Below, piece by piece: positions 1 to 8,082 of a stretch of 64,000 nucleotides of DNA. Source of the DNA: Oscillospiraceae bacterium (GTDB lineage Bacteria > Bacillota > Clostridia > Oscillospirales > CAG-272); NCBI GenBank assembly GCA_015063485.1, contig SVUA01000003.1, positions 51,495-115,494 of the forward strand, given 5' to 3'. The notes beneath the pieces were generated by a model. The model was not told where the DNA came from and searched no databases. It was given only the letters and a program-made list of their open reading frames with translations. The position numbers and the translations under genes were made by a program. Position 1 is the first letter of the stretch; the number at the start of each line of letters is the position of its first letter.

Positions 1-57
1 AGAGTTTATTCGTCGATATTTCGTTCAATTTTTCATTTTGCACTTTGCATTTATCCC

Positions 58-80
58 CCCCGATAAACCGCAATTTATAA
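58..80. repeat. Right terminus of a dispersed family-1 element (cut by window edge)
   Basis: The sequence CGATAAACCGCAATTTATAA matches the right-hand terminus of elements found again near 2.5, 26.6 and 43.7 kb. The left end and core would lie mostly outside the window, so only this end can be assigned. Confidence 0.5.
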
Positions 81-101
81 AGTAATAAATAATAAAAAAC
101 A

Positions 102-126
102 AAGGGGAGCTTTCAAAGCTCCCCTT
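102..126 (-). terminator. Intrinsic terminator of the EF-G-like gene
   Basis: AAGGGGAGCTTT and AAAGCTCCCCTT form a perfect 12-bp stem with a 1-nt centre. On the minus strand a T-rich run (TTTGTTTTTTATT) follows. It lies just past the stop codon of the minus-strand gene. Confidence 0.8.
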
Positions 127-134
127 GCGCTTAA

Positions 135-2195
135 TTAAGCGTTAGCCTTTTTATAATTTTCAACTATCTTCGCGGAGATATTTCCGGGAACAATGTCGTA
201 TCCCGTCACATCAAAATCGAATGAGCCTCTTCCCTGCGACATAGCGCGAAGGATTATGGGATACTCGGAAAGCTCTGCCTGCGGAGCTACCGCATGGACT
301 GTGGTATAGCCCTTCTTATTCTCGGCAGGGTCCATTCCCATAACTGCGCCGCGGCGCTTGTTAAGGTCGCCCATAACGTCACCAACGAGAGAATCGGGAA
401 TAGTGATATCAAGGTCTCCGACCGGCTCAAGAAGCACGGGAGCTGCAAGCTCAAGGCACTTCTTATACGCGATACTTGCCGCGGTCTTGAAGGAAATTTC
501 GTCTGAGTCAACGTCGTGGTAAGAGCCGTCGTAAAGGTCAGCGGCAAGCTGAACGAGCGGGAATCCCGCAACGCCCTTAAGCATAGCGTCCTGAAGTCCC
601 TTTTCAACTGCGGGATAGAAATTCTTCGGAACTGTTCCGCCGACTACCGATACGGTAAAGGTAAGTCCCTCGTCCTCTGCGGGAGCGAATCGGATCTTAA
701 CGTGTCCGTACTGACCCGAACCTCCGTTCTGCTTCTTATGCTTTCCTTCAACGTCAACGGGCTTCGTTATACGCTCGCGGTAAGCAATCTTCGGAACGTC
801 GTAATTAACGGCAACTCCAAAGCGATTCTTAAGCTTTGCCGCAAGAACTGCCAAATGCATATCACCCAGACCGTAAATAAGCATCTGCTTTGTTTCCGCG
901 TTGTTTTCAAAGCGGAGAGTACGGTCCTCCTCAAGCATCTTCGCAATACTCTGGGATATCTTACCCTCGTCCTTTGCGGAAGCGGGGATCATAGCCTTCG
1001 TAAAGTAAGCCTTCGGATAAGAGATAGGAGCGTATGCCATATCCTTATTCCAAGTAAGCGTATCGTTCGTATTGGTATTCGCAAGCTTTGCGACCATACC
1101 GATATCACCGCAGGCAAGCTCGTCTACCTCTGTCTGCTTCTTGCCGTTCAATATGTAGATATGAGCAAGCTTCTCGCTCTCGCCCGAGATATTGTTAGTC
1201 ATTATTATATCACGCTTAACCGTACCGTTCATGACCTTAAAGAAGGACATTTTACCAACGAACGGGTCAGCGACGGTCTTGAATACGAAGAGAGAAGGCG
1301 CGCCTTCGGGAACTATCTCGGACTTCGAGCCGTCTGCAAGTGTTTCTTCCTTCTTTGCGGTATGTCTGGGGAAGGACTCCGTTATCTTATCGAGCATCGT
1401 CCAAACGCCCCAAAGCTTTGTAGCCGCGCCGCAGAATACGGGAACGATATCACCGTGGATTATACCCTCGTGAACGGCGTTAATAGCTTCCATATGGGTT
1501 ATCTCTTCGCCCTCGAAGTACTTCATCATAAGGTCTTCGCTCGTACTTGCAACTGCTTCCATAAGCATATCTCTGTACTTTGTAACTGCTTCTGCCGATT
1601 CCTCGGGGATTATTTCCACGAAATGACGTCCGTTTGCATCGAATACGTGTGCGGACTCGTCAATAAGGTCGATACAGCCTTTTACCTCACCGTCCTTTAC
1701 CATAGGAATGGTAAGGGGGCAGATATGCTTTCCAAAGGTCTCGTGGAGCGAGTCGAGAACGCGAGCAAAACGTGCCTCGTTATCGTCGAATTTGTTTATA
1801 AAGAACGCACGAGGCAATTTTGCCGCGTCTGCGTAATTCCACGCAAGCTCTGTTCCTACTTCGATTCCCGCCTTACCGTCAACAACGATAATAGCGCTGT
1901 CCGCAACGCGGAGCGCCTGACAAGTCTCTCCTACGAAATCAAGATATCCGGGGGTATCGAGAAGGTTGATCTTAACGTCTTTCCAAGTCATATTGAGCAA
2001 AGAAGTCGAAAGCGAGAATCCGCGCTTTACTTCTTCCGCGTCGTAGTCGGAAACGGTATTTCCGTCCGCGATCTTTCCGAGTCTGTCCGTTCCTCCCGTG
2101 AGATATATCATAGCTTCGGCAAGCGAGGTCTTACCCGCGCCTCCGTGTCCGAGCAATGCGATGTTTCTGATTTGTTTGGTGTCTACAACAGCCAT
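135..2195 (-). CDS. Elongation factor G-like translational GTPase (EF-G-2 type paralogue)
   Basis: A 686-residue ribosome-associated GTPase of the EF-G superfamily. Visible motifs are the P-loop GHGGAGKT near residue 20, the G3 motif DTPGYLDF, and the G4 motif NKFD, followed by EF-G domains II-V; the full length is typical of EF-G. The G3 histidine of canonical factors (DTPGHVDF) is replaced by tyrosine, as in the EF-G-2/FusA2 subgroup, so this is probably not the main translocase. No rpsL, rpsG or tuf genes lie nearby. The start is the ATG at 2195, which follows AAAGGAGGACAAACCA; the upstream ATG used in the ORF track has no such site. The gene appears monocistronic, with its own promoter at 2303-2331 and a terminator. 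Confidence 0.9.
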   Translation of the reverse strand: MAVVDTKQIRNIALLGHGGAGKTSLAEAMIYLTGGTDRLGKIADGNTVSDYDAEEVKRGFSLSTSLLNMTWKDVKINLLDTPGYLDFVGETCQALRVADSAIIVVDGKAGIEVGTELAWNYADAAKLPRAFFINKFDDNEARFARVLDSLHETFGKHICPLTIPMVKDGEVKGCIDLIDESAHVFDANGRHFVEIIPEESAEAVTKYRDMLMEAVASTSEDLMMKYFEGEEITHMEAINAVHEGIIHGDIVPVFCGAATKLWGVWTMLDKITESFPRHTAKKEETLADGSKSEIVPEGAPSLFVFKTVADPFVGKMSFFKVMNGTVKRDIIMTNNISGESEKLAHIYILNGKKQTEVDELACGDIGMVAKLANTNTNDTLTWNKDMAYAPISYPKAYFTKAMIPASAKDEGKISQSIAKMLEEDRTLRFENNAETKQMLIYGLGDMHLAVLAAKLKNRFGVAVNYDVPKIAYRERITKPVDVEGKHKKQNGGSGQYGHVKIRFAPAEDEGLTFTVSVVGGTVPKNFYPAVEKGLQDAMLKGVAGFPLVQLAADLYDGSYHDVDSDEISFKTAASIAYKKCLELAAPVLLEPVGDLDITIPDSLVGDVMGDLNKRRGAVMGMDPAENKKGYTTVHAVAPQAELSEYPIILRAMSQGRGSFDFDVTGYDIVPGNISAKIVENYKKANA

Positions 2196-2302
2196 TGGTT
2201 TGTCCTCCTTTCTTCCGCGCTCTTGCATGGAAGATATAAAAATTTAAGATTATATTTAACGGTAACACCGAAAATATCGAGATAAAAAATCCCTATATCT
2301 TA

Positions 2303-2331
2303 ATTATACAATATTTGGATTCAAATTTCAA
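2303..2331 (-). promoter_or_regulatory. Sigma-A promoter of the EF-G-like gene
   Basis: On the minus strand TTGAAA is followed after 17 nt by TATAAT, about 110 bp upstream of the ATG at 2195. Confidence 0.65.
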
Positions 2332-2457
2332 GAGCAAATTTTGTGTTTAATGAGGTTAGAATATAGAAATCAAGTAAGTTTTTTTGTGAAAAATAGACAA
2401 AAATCCGTTTTAGCGTACTAAAATACACTTCAAATAACGAAAACCTTGAAAAAACAC

Positions 2458-2486
2458 TTGCATAATCGCGCGGAAAATTATATAAT
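2458..2486 (+). promoter_or_regulatory. Candidate sigma-A promoter for murD
   Basis: TTGCAT, 17 nt and TATAAT read toward murD. If used, the transcript would carry the whole dispersed repeat at 2514-2641 in its leader. Confidence 0.5.
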
Positions 2487-2513
2487 GTATAGAGATATCT
2501 TGTGTTATTACTT

Positions 2514-2641
2514 CAAATTTTGATTTCCAAAGCGATTCGCGGTTGCGTCCCGCGAATTTGCGAGTAACAAGTAACTCGGTCAAAACACGCTTTGTTGCGT
2601 CTTCTGCTCATTACTTCTTCTCCACGATAAACCGCAATTTG
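2514..2641. repeat. Dispersed family-1 element R1
   Basis: Left end CAAATTTTGATTT and right end CGATAAACCGCAATTTG, which are imperfect inverted repeats of each other. The core contains GCGATTCGCGGTTGCGTCCCGCGAATTTGCG and CTTTGTTGCGTCTTCT. The same core occurs inverted at 26.6 kb (R4). It fills most of the gap before murD. Confidence 0.75.
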
Positions 2642-2672
2642 TTTAACTTATACTTTACTTTCGGAGGACAAA

Positions 2673-4127
2673 ATGTCAAACAACAAGCTTCAAAAATACA
2701 TAAACGGACGTTCATGCGCGATACTCGGTCTTGGAGTATCGAATCTTCCGCTCGCCGAAATTATACTTTCGTCGGGCGCGCCACTTACGATAATAGACAA
2801 AAAAAGCGTTTCCGAACTCGGAGACTCGGCACTTGAATTGCAAAAGCGCGGCGCGAGATTTGTTGCGGACGCTTCATTTGCCAATATAGACGGAGAGCTG
2901 ATTTTCCGCTCTCCCGGTATCCGCCCCGATATCGACGGAATCAAAAAAGCAACGTCTTTAGGCGCAGAGCTCACGAGCGAAACGGAGCTTTTTATGAAGC
3001 TCACCGACGCTACGACATACGCCATTACAGGAAGTGACGGAAAGACCACGACTACAACACTTACAGGCAAATTTCTTGAAGCGCAAACCAAGCTTAATTG
3101 CAAGGGCAGAGTGTTCGTCGGAGGAAATATCGGCAATCCCCTGCTCCCTGTTTGCTCGAATATGACATCAGACGATACAGCCGTTCTTGAGCTTTCAAGC
3201 TTTCAGCTGATGACCTTTTCCCGTGCTTCAAAATACGCGGCGATAACGAATCTGTCACCCAATCACCTTGATTGGCACAAGGGCGGAATGCTTGAATATG
3301 AGGAAGCCAAAAGAAAGATGATCGGCAAGGAAACAATAAGAGTTGTGCTTAACGCTGAAAGCGAGGTAACCGCCCGCATTGCTCTTGAGGAGCTTGAACG
3401 CGCCGAGCGAGAGATAATAGTTTTTTCCTCCAAGCGTACGAAAGAGGAGCTTTGCGAATTTACAAAAACTCTCGGAGCGAAAAAGGGACTTTTGCGCCTC
3501 GTTTTCGAGCGTAACGGAGTTATCGTGATATCGGACGGCGAGCATGAAGAGGAGCTTCTCTGTGTGTCGGATATCGTTCTCCCCGGAAGACACAACGTAG
3601 AGAATTATATGACGGCTATGGCTCTGACCTATGGCAACGTGCAAAAGACGGTATATACCGACATTGCAAAAAGCTTTGGCGGGGTCGAACACAGACTTCA
3701 GCTCGTACGTACGCTTGACGGAGTTGATTATTACAACAGCTCGATAGATTCCTCTCCCTCAAGAACGGCGGCAGCGCTCTCTGCTCTCCATGGCAGAGAT
3801 ATCGTCATTATTTGCGGCGGTTACGATAAGAAGATCCCCTTTGAGCCCTTGGCAAAAAGCCTTTGTCAGAGTGCGCGCGCCGTTGTCCTTACGGGCGCGA
3901 CGGGTGATAAAATAAAGGAAACTATCCTTTCTTGCCCCGATTTTGACCCTCAAAAGCTCACCGTCGTATCAAATCTCGATTTCGAGGGAGCTGTAAACGA
4001 CGCGCGCCGTCTGGCAACCGCAGGCGGCTGCGTTCTTCTCTCCCCTGCCTGCGCAAGCTTCGATGCCTTTAAAAATTTCGTCGAACGAGGCAAACGCTTC
4101 TGCGATATAGTAAACGGTTGGGTATGA
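2673..4127 (+). CDS. murD: UDP-N-acetylmuramoyl-L-alanine--D-glutamate ligase
   Basis: Cytoplasmic Mur ligase of 484 residues that adds D-glutamate to UDP-MurNAc-L-Ala during peptidoglycan precursor synthesis. It shows the N-terminal Rossmann motif GLGVSNLPLAE, the Mur ligase P-loop GSDGKTTTT near residue 118, and the central NHLDWH motif. The MurD-type C-terminal motifs GGYDKKIPFEPL and LLSPACASFDAFKNF separate it from MurC, MurE and MurF. ATG 2673 follows TTCGGAGGACAAA. It stands alone here rather than in a dcw cluster; a candidate promoter lies upstream and the leader is occupied by repeat R1. Confidence 0.95.
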   Translation: MSNNKLQKYINGRSCAILGLGVSNLPLAEIILSSGAPLTIIDKKSVSELGDSALELQKRGARFVADASFANIDGELIFRSPGIRPDIDGIKKATSLGAELTSETELFMKLTDATTYAITGSDGKTTTTTLTGKFLEAQTKLNCKGRVFVGGNIGNPLLPVCSNMTSDDTAVLELSSFQLMTFSRASKYAAITNLSPNHLDWHKGGMLEYEEAKRKMIGKETIRVVLNAESEVTARIALEELERAEREIIVFSSKRTKEELCEFTKTLGAKKGLLRLVFERNGVIVISDGEHEEELLCVSDIVLPGRHNVENYMTAMALTYGNVQKTVYTDIAKSFGGVEHRLQLVRTLDGVDYYNSSIDSSPSRTAAALSALHGRDIVIICGGYDKKIPFEPLAKSLCQSARAVVLTGATGDKIKETILSCPDFDPQKLTVVSNLDFEGAVNDARRLATAGGCVLLSPACASFDAFKNFVERGKRFCDIVNGWV

Positions 4128-4153
4128 AGAGATGCGAGAATTCGGGGATACGA

Positions 4154-4345
4154 CTTACTTTTCTTTTTCGCGAAAAAGAAAAGTAAGCAAAAGAAAAAGC
4201 AAAGCATGGGATTTATTTATAATAACCGTTTGTAGATAACTAAATTTTATAGTTTTTCTCTAAGAAAGAAAGTGGTCGGACGCCTGTTGCGGCACCGACC
4301 ACACTTTCTTTGGCGCTCGACTCTTTCTTTCAAGAAAGGGGCGAA
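4154..4345. repeat. Hairpin-rich family-2 repeat between convergent genes
   Basis: Contains a perfect 34-nt palindrome CTTACTTTTCTTTTTCG/CGAAAAAGAAAAGTAAG at 4154-4187. A second stem AAGAAAGTGGTCGG...CCGACCACACTTTCTT follows around 4265-4312. The right edge (CTTTCTTGAAAGAAAGAGTCGAGCGCCAAAG on the minus strand) is also found near 56.0 kb. It lies between murD and the convergent oxidoreductase gene and probably terminates transcription from both sides. Confidence 0.6.
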
Positions 4346-4361
4346 CACGTCCCCCGCGTTC

Positions 4362-5345
4362 TTACACCGTAAGAACGACTTTTCCGATATTTTTACCTTG
4401 ATATAGTATATCGTGCGCAGCTTCTGCCTCTTGAATGGGAAGGACCGCATGTATAGTAGGCTTAACGAGTCCTGCCTCTATCTTCGGATAAACGTCACGC
4501 ACGATACCCGCGAGTATCTCTGCTTTGGTTTCGGGCGCGCGGGAGCGGAGCGTACTTCCAATAATACGCACGTTACGGACATAGATATTTTTCAGGTCTA
4601 TCTCGGTCTTTGTACCCGCGAGAGCGGCTATCATTATCCAACGCGCGCCGTGAGTAAGATAATGTATGCACTTGCCCATTATCTCACCGCCAAGACAGTC
4701 GATAGCAACGTCCACCGAGTGTCCGTTTTCAAGCTCCTCCTTAAGAACGAGTGAGATATCCTCTTTCGTGGTGACCACCACTCTGTCGGCATTGAGATGC
4801 TTGATATTGTTCGCGATCTCATCGGTAAGAACGGTAGTAATGACTCTGATACCGAAAGCCTTTGCCATGGGAATTATTACACTCGCAAGACCCGATGCGC
4901 CCGCGTTCATAAGAAGGGTATTCCCTTCTTTTATTTTTCCCTCAATAAAGAGATTGAGATATGCCGTAGCAAACGCCTCGGGGATAGCCGCCGCCTCGAC
5001 CATAGAGCAATTCTTCGGAACGGGCATAAGCATATCGTATTTTACGGTCACGTATTCAGCGTAACCGCCGCCGCCAAGAAGCGCGCAGACCTTGTCGCCA
5101 AGCTTCCAGCTCGATCTTTCACTTGCTTCTTTGCCGATCTCAACTATCTCTCCCGAAATTTCAAGTCCCATCCATTCGGGACAGCCCGCGGGAGGCGGAT
5201 AGTCTCCCTCTCTCTGCATGAGGTCGGCGCGGTTGAGAGCCGCCGCTTCAATTTTAACGAGTACCTCATCCGACTTCATTATCGGGTCGGGTACGTCGCT
5301 CCAGTGTAAGCTTCTGTCGTTTTTATCAACAAGTATTGCTTTCAT
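4362..5345 (-). CDS. NAD(P)H:quinone oxidoreductase-like medium-chain dehydrogenase
   Basis: A 327-residue zinc-independent MDR enzyme of the quinone oxidoreductase/PIG3 type, expected to use NADPH to reduce quinones or enones in the cytoplasm. The N-terminal GroES-like part carries NRADLMQREGDYPPPAG, a hallmark of this subfamily. The nucleotide-binding part shows LLMNAGASGLASVIIPMAKAFG near residue 140 and AIDCLGG. The ATG at 5345 follows AAGGGGAAATAAAA. It lies 12 bp after the dehydroquinase-like gene and forms the last gene of a three-gene cluster opposite an AraC regulator. The physiological substrate is unknown. Confidence 0.85.
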   Translation of the reverse strand: MKAILVDKNDRSLHWSDVPDPIMKSDEVLVKIEAAALNRADLMQREGDYPPPAGCPEWMGLEISGEIVEIGKEASERSSWKLGDKVCALLGGGGYAEYVTVKYDMLMPVPKNCSMVEAAAIPEAFATAYLNLFIEGKIKEGNTLLMNAGASGLASVIIPMAKAFGIRVITTVLTDEIANNIKHLNADRVVVTTKEDISLVLKEELENGHSVDVAIDCLGGEIMGKCIHYLTHGARWIMIAALAGTKTEIDLKNIYVRNVRIIGSTLRSRAPETKAEILAGIVRDVYPKIEAGLVKPTIHAVLPIQEAEAAHDILYQGKNIGKVVLTV

Positions 5346-5357
5346 TTTTATTTCCCC

Positions 5358-6152
5358 TTAATACAACATATTATCTCTGACCGCTTTCATGGCGCGGAGC
5401 TTAGGCTGATCCTTGGAATTTGCGTTTTCGTAATGATCCATGCAAAGATACATACAAACGCCCAAAGCCGCGCCTATCTGCCTCGTAAGCTTACCGTATT
5501 TTCCGCTCGCGAGATAAAGGAACGGACGGTCAAGCTCTTTACGCAAACGGTATATCGTATTGATACACACTTGCTGTTCCTCGACGGTATTAGCCTCGGT
5601 AACTATCTTTACAACGTCAGTTCCTCGTTTTATCTGCTCACGAGCCCACGTGAGCGTTTTTTCTTCGTCAAAGAAGCAACGAACGTGGCAGGACATAAGT
5701 ACCTCACAGCCGAGCGCGTGTATCTCATCGATGAGCTTTTTCTGCTTTTCGATAACGGCGGGATCGAAGGAAAGCTCGTACTCCGCCTTTCCGAAAACGT
5801 CGCCCATAACGTCGCAAAGCGTTGCTCCGCAGCGCGCTCCCATGAGAAGAAGCTCCATGCACTCCTCGTCTGAAAGTCCTTGGCTCTCATGTCCGCGATA
5901 AGAGGTTATGTATATCGGTTTGCCCTCGCAGAACCCGAATAGCTTTTTGAGGCTCTCCTCGTTTCTGTATTCGGGCAAAAGATTGCAGAGCTGTATGCCG
6001 AACGCCTCCGCGCCGTCATAATGCGCGTCGTAGATGCGATTCTTCGCCGTCTCAAGCGTCTTTTCTTGTATCATCGCGCAAAGAAGCGGGCGCGAATAGG
6101 TCAAAAATGTGGGCTTCAGCGTTCCCATGTTTCTTTCGTTCTGAATACTCAT
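5358..6152 (-). CDS. Type I 3-dehydroquinate dehydratase-like (beta/alpha)8 protein
   Basis: 264 residues. The fold and spacing suggest the class I dehydroquinase/AroD family, which dehydrates 3-dehydroquinate through a Schiff-base lysine. Candidate catalytic residues are the His of SCHVRCFF and the Lys of DVVKIVTEANT, about 30 residues apart as in AroD (His143/Lys170). The C-terminal part (ASGKYGKLTRQIGAALG) resembles the MGxxGxxSR region but is altered. I use ATG 6152, preceded by ACGGAGATAAGTGAT, not the ORF-track start inside the upstream gene; the two genes are then 1 bp apart. Because it sits with two redox enzymes and an AraC regulator rather than with aro genes, a catabolic or non-shikimate substrate is possible. 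Confidence 0.65.
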   Translation of the reverse strand: MSIQNERNMGTLKPTFLTYSRPLLCAMIQEKTLETAKNRIYDAHYDGAEAFGIQLCNLLPEYRNEESLKKLFGFCEGKPIYITSYRGHESQGLSDEECMELLLMGARCGATLCDVMGDVFGKAEYELSFDPAVIEKQKKLIDEIHALGCEVLMSCHVRCFFDEEKTLTWAREQIKRGTDVVKIVTEANTVEEQQVCINTIYRLRKELDRPFLYLASGKYGKLTRQIGAALGVCMYLCMDHYENANSKDQPKLRAMKAVRDNMLY

Positions 6153-6153
6153 A

Positions 6154-6927
6154 TCACTTATCTCCGTATTTTCTTCTCTCCATAGCATCACGGCCGCCGT
6201 CGATAAGCACGTTCGTTCCGTTAAAGAACTGACCCTTATCGGAAGCCAAGAAGATAACGAAATCGATTATCTCTTCCGGCTCAGCCGCGCGCGCGAGCAT
6301 AGTTCTCATATTTGCCATAGCCTCTCTTGTGAGAACAGGACCGGGGGATACGCACATCGAGCGTATGCCGTACTTCGCGCCATACTGCGCGATAGCCTTT
6401 GTAAGTCCGCCCATAGCCGCGCTCTTTGACGCCGAATACGAAATATTGTGTCCGCTTCCCTCCTGCCCAGTGATCGAACCGATGTGAACGATAAGACCGC
6501 TCTTCTGCTCTCTCATCTGCTTGAGTACCGCGTGATCGAAATATATCTGTCCGCGGAGATTTACGTCAAGACCCCAATCGTAGATCTCGATCGGAACGTC
6601 GGGAAATTCGATACTGCTCGGAATTCCGTGAACACGGGTCTCCGCGCCGCCCGCAAAGTGAGTGAGAACGTCGATGCTTCCGAAAGCCTCAACTGCCTTG
6701 TCTCTTGCGTTGCATACCTGCTCGTAGTCGCGAACGTCGCAAACGACACCGATAGCCGAGCCCTCACGTATAGCGTTTATCTCGGCGACAGCGCGGTCGA
6801 GCGCTTCGGGATTGATTTCGCAAAGGACAGCGTTTCCGCCCTCCTCAACGTATCTCTTGCACATAAGAAATCCCATTCCCGATGCCGCACCGGTGGAAAG
6901 TACTGTTTTGTTTTCAAATTCTTTCAT
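6154..6927 (-). CDS. Short-chain dehydrogenase/reductase
   Basis: A 257-residue classical SDR. It has the cofactor motif TGAASGMG near the N-terminus, an acidic residue in CEINPEALDR after the second strand that hints at NAD preference, the catalytic serine in HIGSITG, and YSASK around residue 160. The C-terminus ends in NVLIDGGRDAM, as in sugar or polyol dehydrogenases. The ATG at 6927 is chosen because CAAAGGAGAATATT precedes it; the ORF track start is 57 bp too far upstream. It is the first gene of the minus-strand cluster with the dehydroquinase-like and quinone oxidoreductase genes, divergent from the AraC gene. Confidence 0.9.
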   Translation of the reverse strand: MKEFENKTVLSTGAASGMGFLMCKRYVEEGGNAVLCEINPEALDRAVAEINAIREGSAIGVVCDVRDYEQVCNARDKAVEAFGSIDVLTHFAGGAETRVHGIPSSIEFPDVPIEIYDWGLDVNLRGQIYFDHAVLKQMREQKSGLIVHIGSITGQEGSGHNISYSASKSAAMGGLTKAIAQYGAKYGIRSMCVSPGPVLTREAMANMRTMLARAAEPEEIIDFVIFLASDKGQFFNGTNVLIDGGRDAMERRKYGDK

Positions 6928-7054
6928 AATATTCTCCTTTGTGCTTTGTTTTTTTACAATACAATTATAACTCATATTTTTCACGGTAACAATGCAAAAA
7001 CCGATACACTTTTAACATTTTTGATACTTTTTGTCTGTTTTTTGTTTAAAACGC

Positions 7055-7082
7055 TTGATTTTTTTTACAAAAAAAGTATAAT
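7055..7082 (+). promoter_or_regulatory. Promoter of the AraC-type gene
   Basis: TTGATT, 16 nt and TATAAT, about 30 bp before the GTG start codon. The intergenic region is shared with the divergent SDR operon. Confidence 0.55.
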
Positions 7083-7113
7083 TAAAGCAAAGACTGAAAA
7101 GGAGGGCGTAAAT

Positions 7114-7872
7114 GTGAATATTTGCTCCGTAACTGTTACACGCATAAGTTCGATAATTAACGTTTATTCCGAAGAAGGCAGATATTTGGAAATAAAAAAC
7201 CGCCCATATTACGGCATAAGCTTTTGCAAAAACGGTAAAATAGAATACGTAAAGAACGGTATTAAGACCGTATCGGACAACACCTGCGCCATTATACTTC
7301 CAAAAGGTCAGAATTACTCGTTATTCGGTACAAAAACGGGCGAATTTCCTTTGATAAATTTCGATACCGACCAAAATATCACCGACGATGTTTTGCGAAT
7401 ACCTCTGCAAAACCCCGAAGCTTATATCCTTGAATTTGAACGTTTGCGCACTTCATGGCAAAATCCATACGGTCAGGCAAAAGCGATGAGTATTTTTTAC
7501 GACGTGTTGGACAGGATGTCGCACGAGGGAAACAACGAAAGCATCTTGCTATCACCTGCTCTTAAATACGTTTCCGAGCACTTTTCCGAGTCTTCGCTCT
7601 CAAACGAATCTCTTGCAGTCGCGGCAAATATAAGCGAGGTATATCTGCGCCGTCTTTTCGTAAAAACATTGAGAATTACGCCAAAACAGTATATTCTTGA
7701 ATTCAGGATACGGCAAGCAAAGCAGCTCCTCTCCGAAAAAGCGTTTACCGTTACAGGCATCGCCGAGAAATGCGGATTCGCAAGTGTTTATCATTTTTGC
7801 CGAGCGTTTAAGACAATAACGGGACAGACTCCTACCGAATACGCCTCAACCGCCGAGCGAACAAAAGGATAG
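7114..7872 (+). CDS. AraC-family transcriptional regulator
   Basis: 252 residues with an N-terminal cupin-like sensing part (ISFCKNGKIEYVKNG, LPKGQNYSLFG) and a C-terminal double helix-turn-helix of about 100 residues (LAVAANISEVYLRRLF, ITGIAEKCGFASVYHFCRAFK-like second helix pair, TGQTPTEY). The start is GTG 7114, seven bases after GGAGGG; the long upstream extension in the ORF track overlaps the divergent SDR gene and is not believable. Divergent placement suggests that it controls the SDR-dehydroquinase-oxidoreductase cluster, probably in response to the substrate of those enzymes. Confidence 0.88.
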   Translation: MNICSVTVTRISSIINVYSEEGRYLEIKNRPYYGISFCKNGKIEYVKNGIKTVSDNTCAIILPKGQNYSLFGTKTGEFPLINFDTDQNITDDVLRIPLQNPEAYILEFERLRTSWQNPYGQAKAMSIFYDVLDRMSHEGNNESILLSPALKYVSEHFSESSLSNESLAVAANISEVYLRRLFVKTLRITPKQYILEFRIRQAKQLLSEKAFTVTGIAEKCGFASVYHFCRAFKTITGQTPTEYASTAERTKG

Positions 7873-8009
7873 TTACTTTTTCTTTTGAAAAAGCAACCTG
7901 AACTAACCTTGCGGTAAGTCCTTAAAGAAAACAAAACATTTTTTACACAGCGTTAGTCAGTCCTCAAACAATGTTTTTTATTAATATACTGAAAATTAAC
8001 AAAATGTCC

Positions 8010-8038
8010 TTGATAATCAAAGCCTTTATTGATATAAT
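8010..8038 (+). promoter_or_regulatory. Promoter of the lipoprotein-cysteine desulfurase pair
   Basis: TTGATA, 17 nt and TATAAT, 45 bp upstream of the lipoprotein start. Confidence 0.6.
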
Positions 8039-8082
8039 AAAAAGGATAAAATAATACCTTTGTTAAAGAAAGGAATAATAAA

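Noticed and set aside
516-2285. 589-residue plus-strand open frame over the EF-G-like gene
   Set aside because: Shadow of the real minus-strand gene; the translation lacks domain motifs while the minus strand shows complete GTPase motifs, a promoter and a ribosome binding site.
6448-7113. Long N-terminal extension of the AraC regulator in the ORF track
   Set aside because: It overlaps the divergent SDR gene completely; GTG 7114 with GGAGGG is the credible start.
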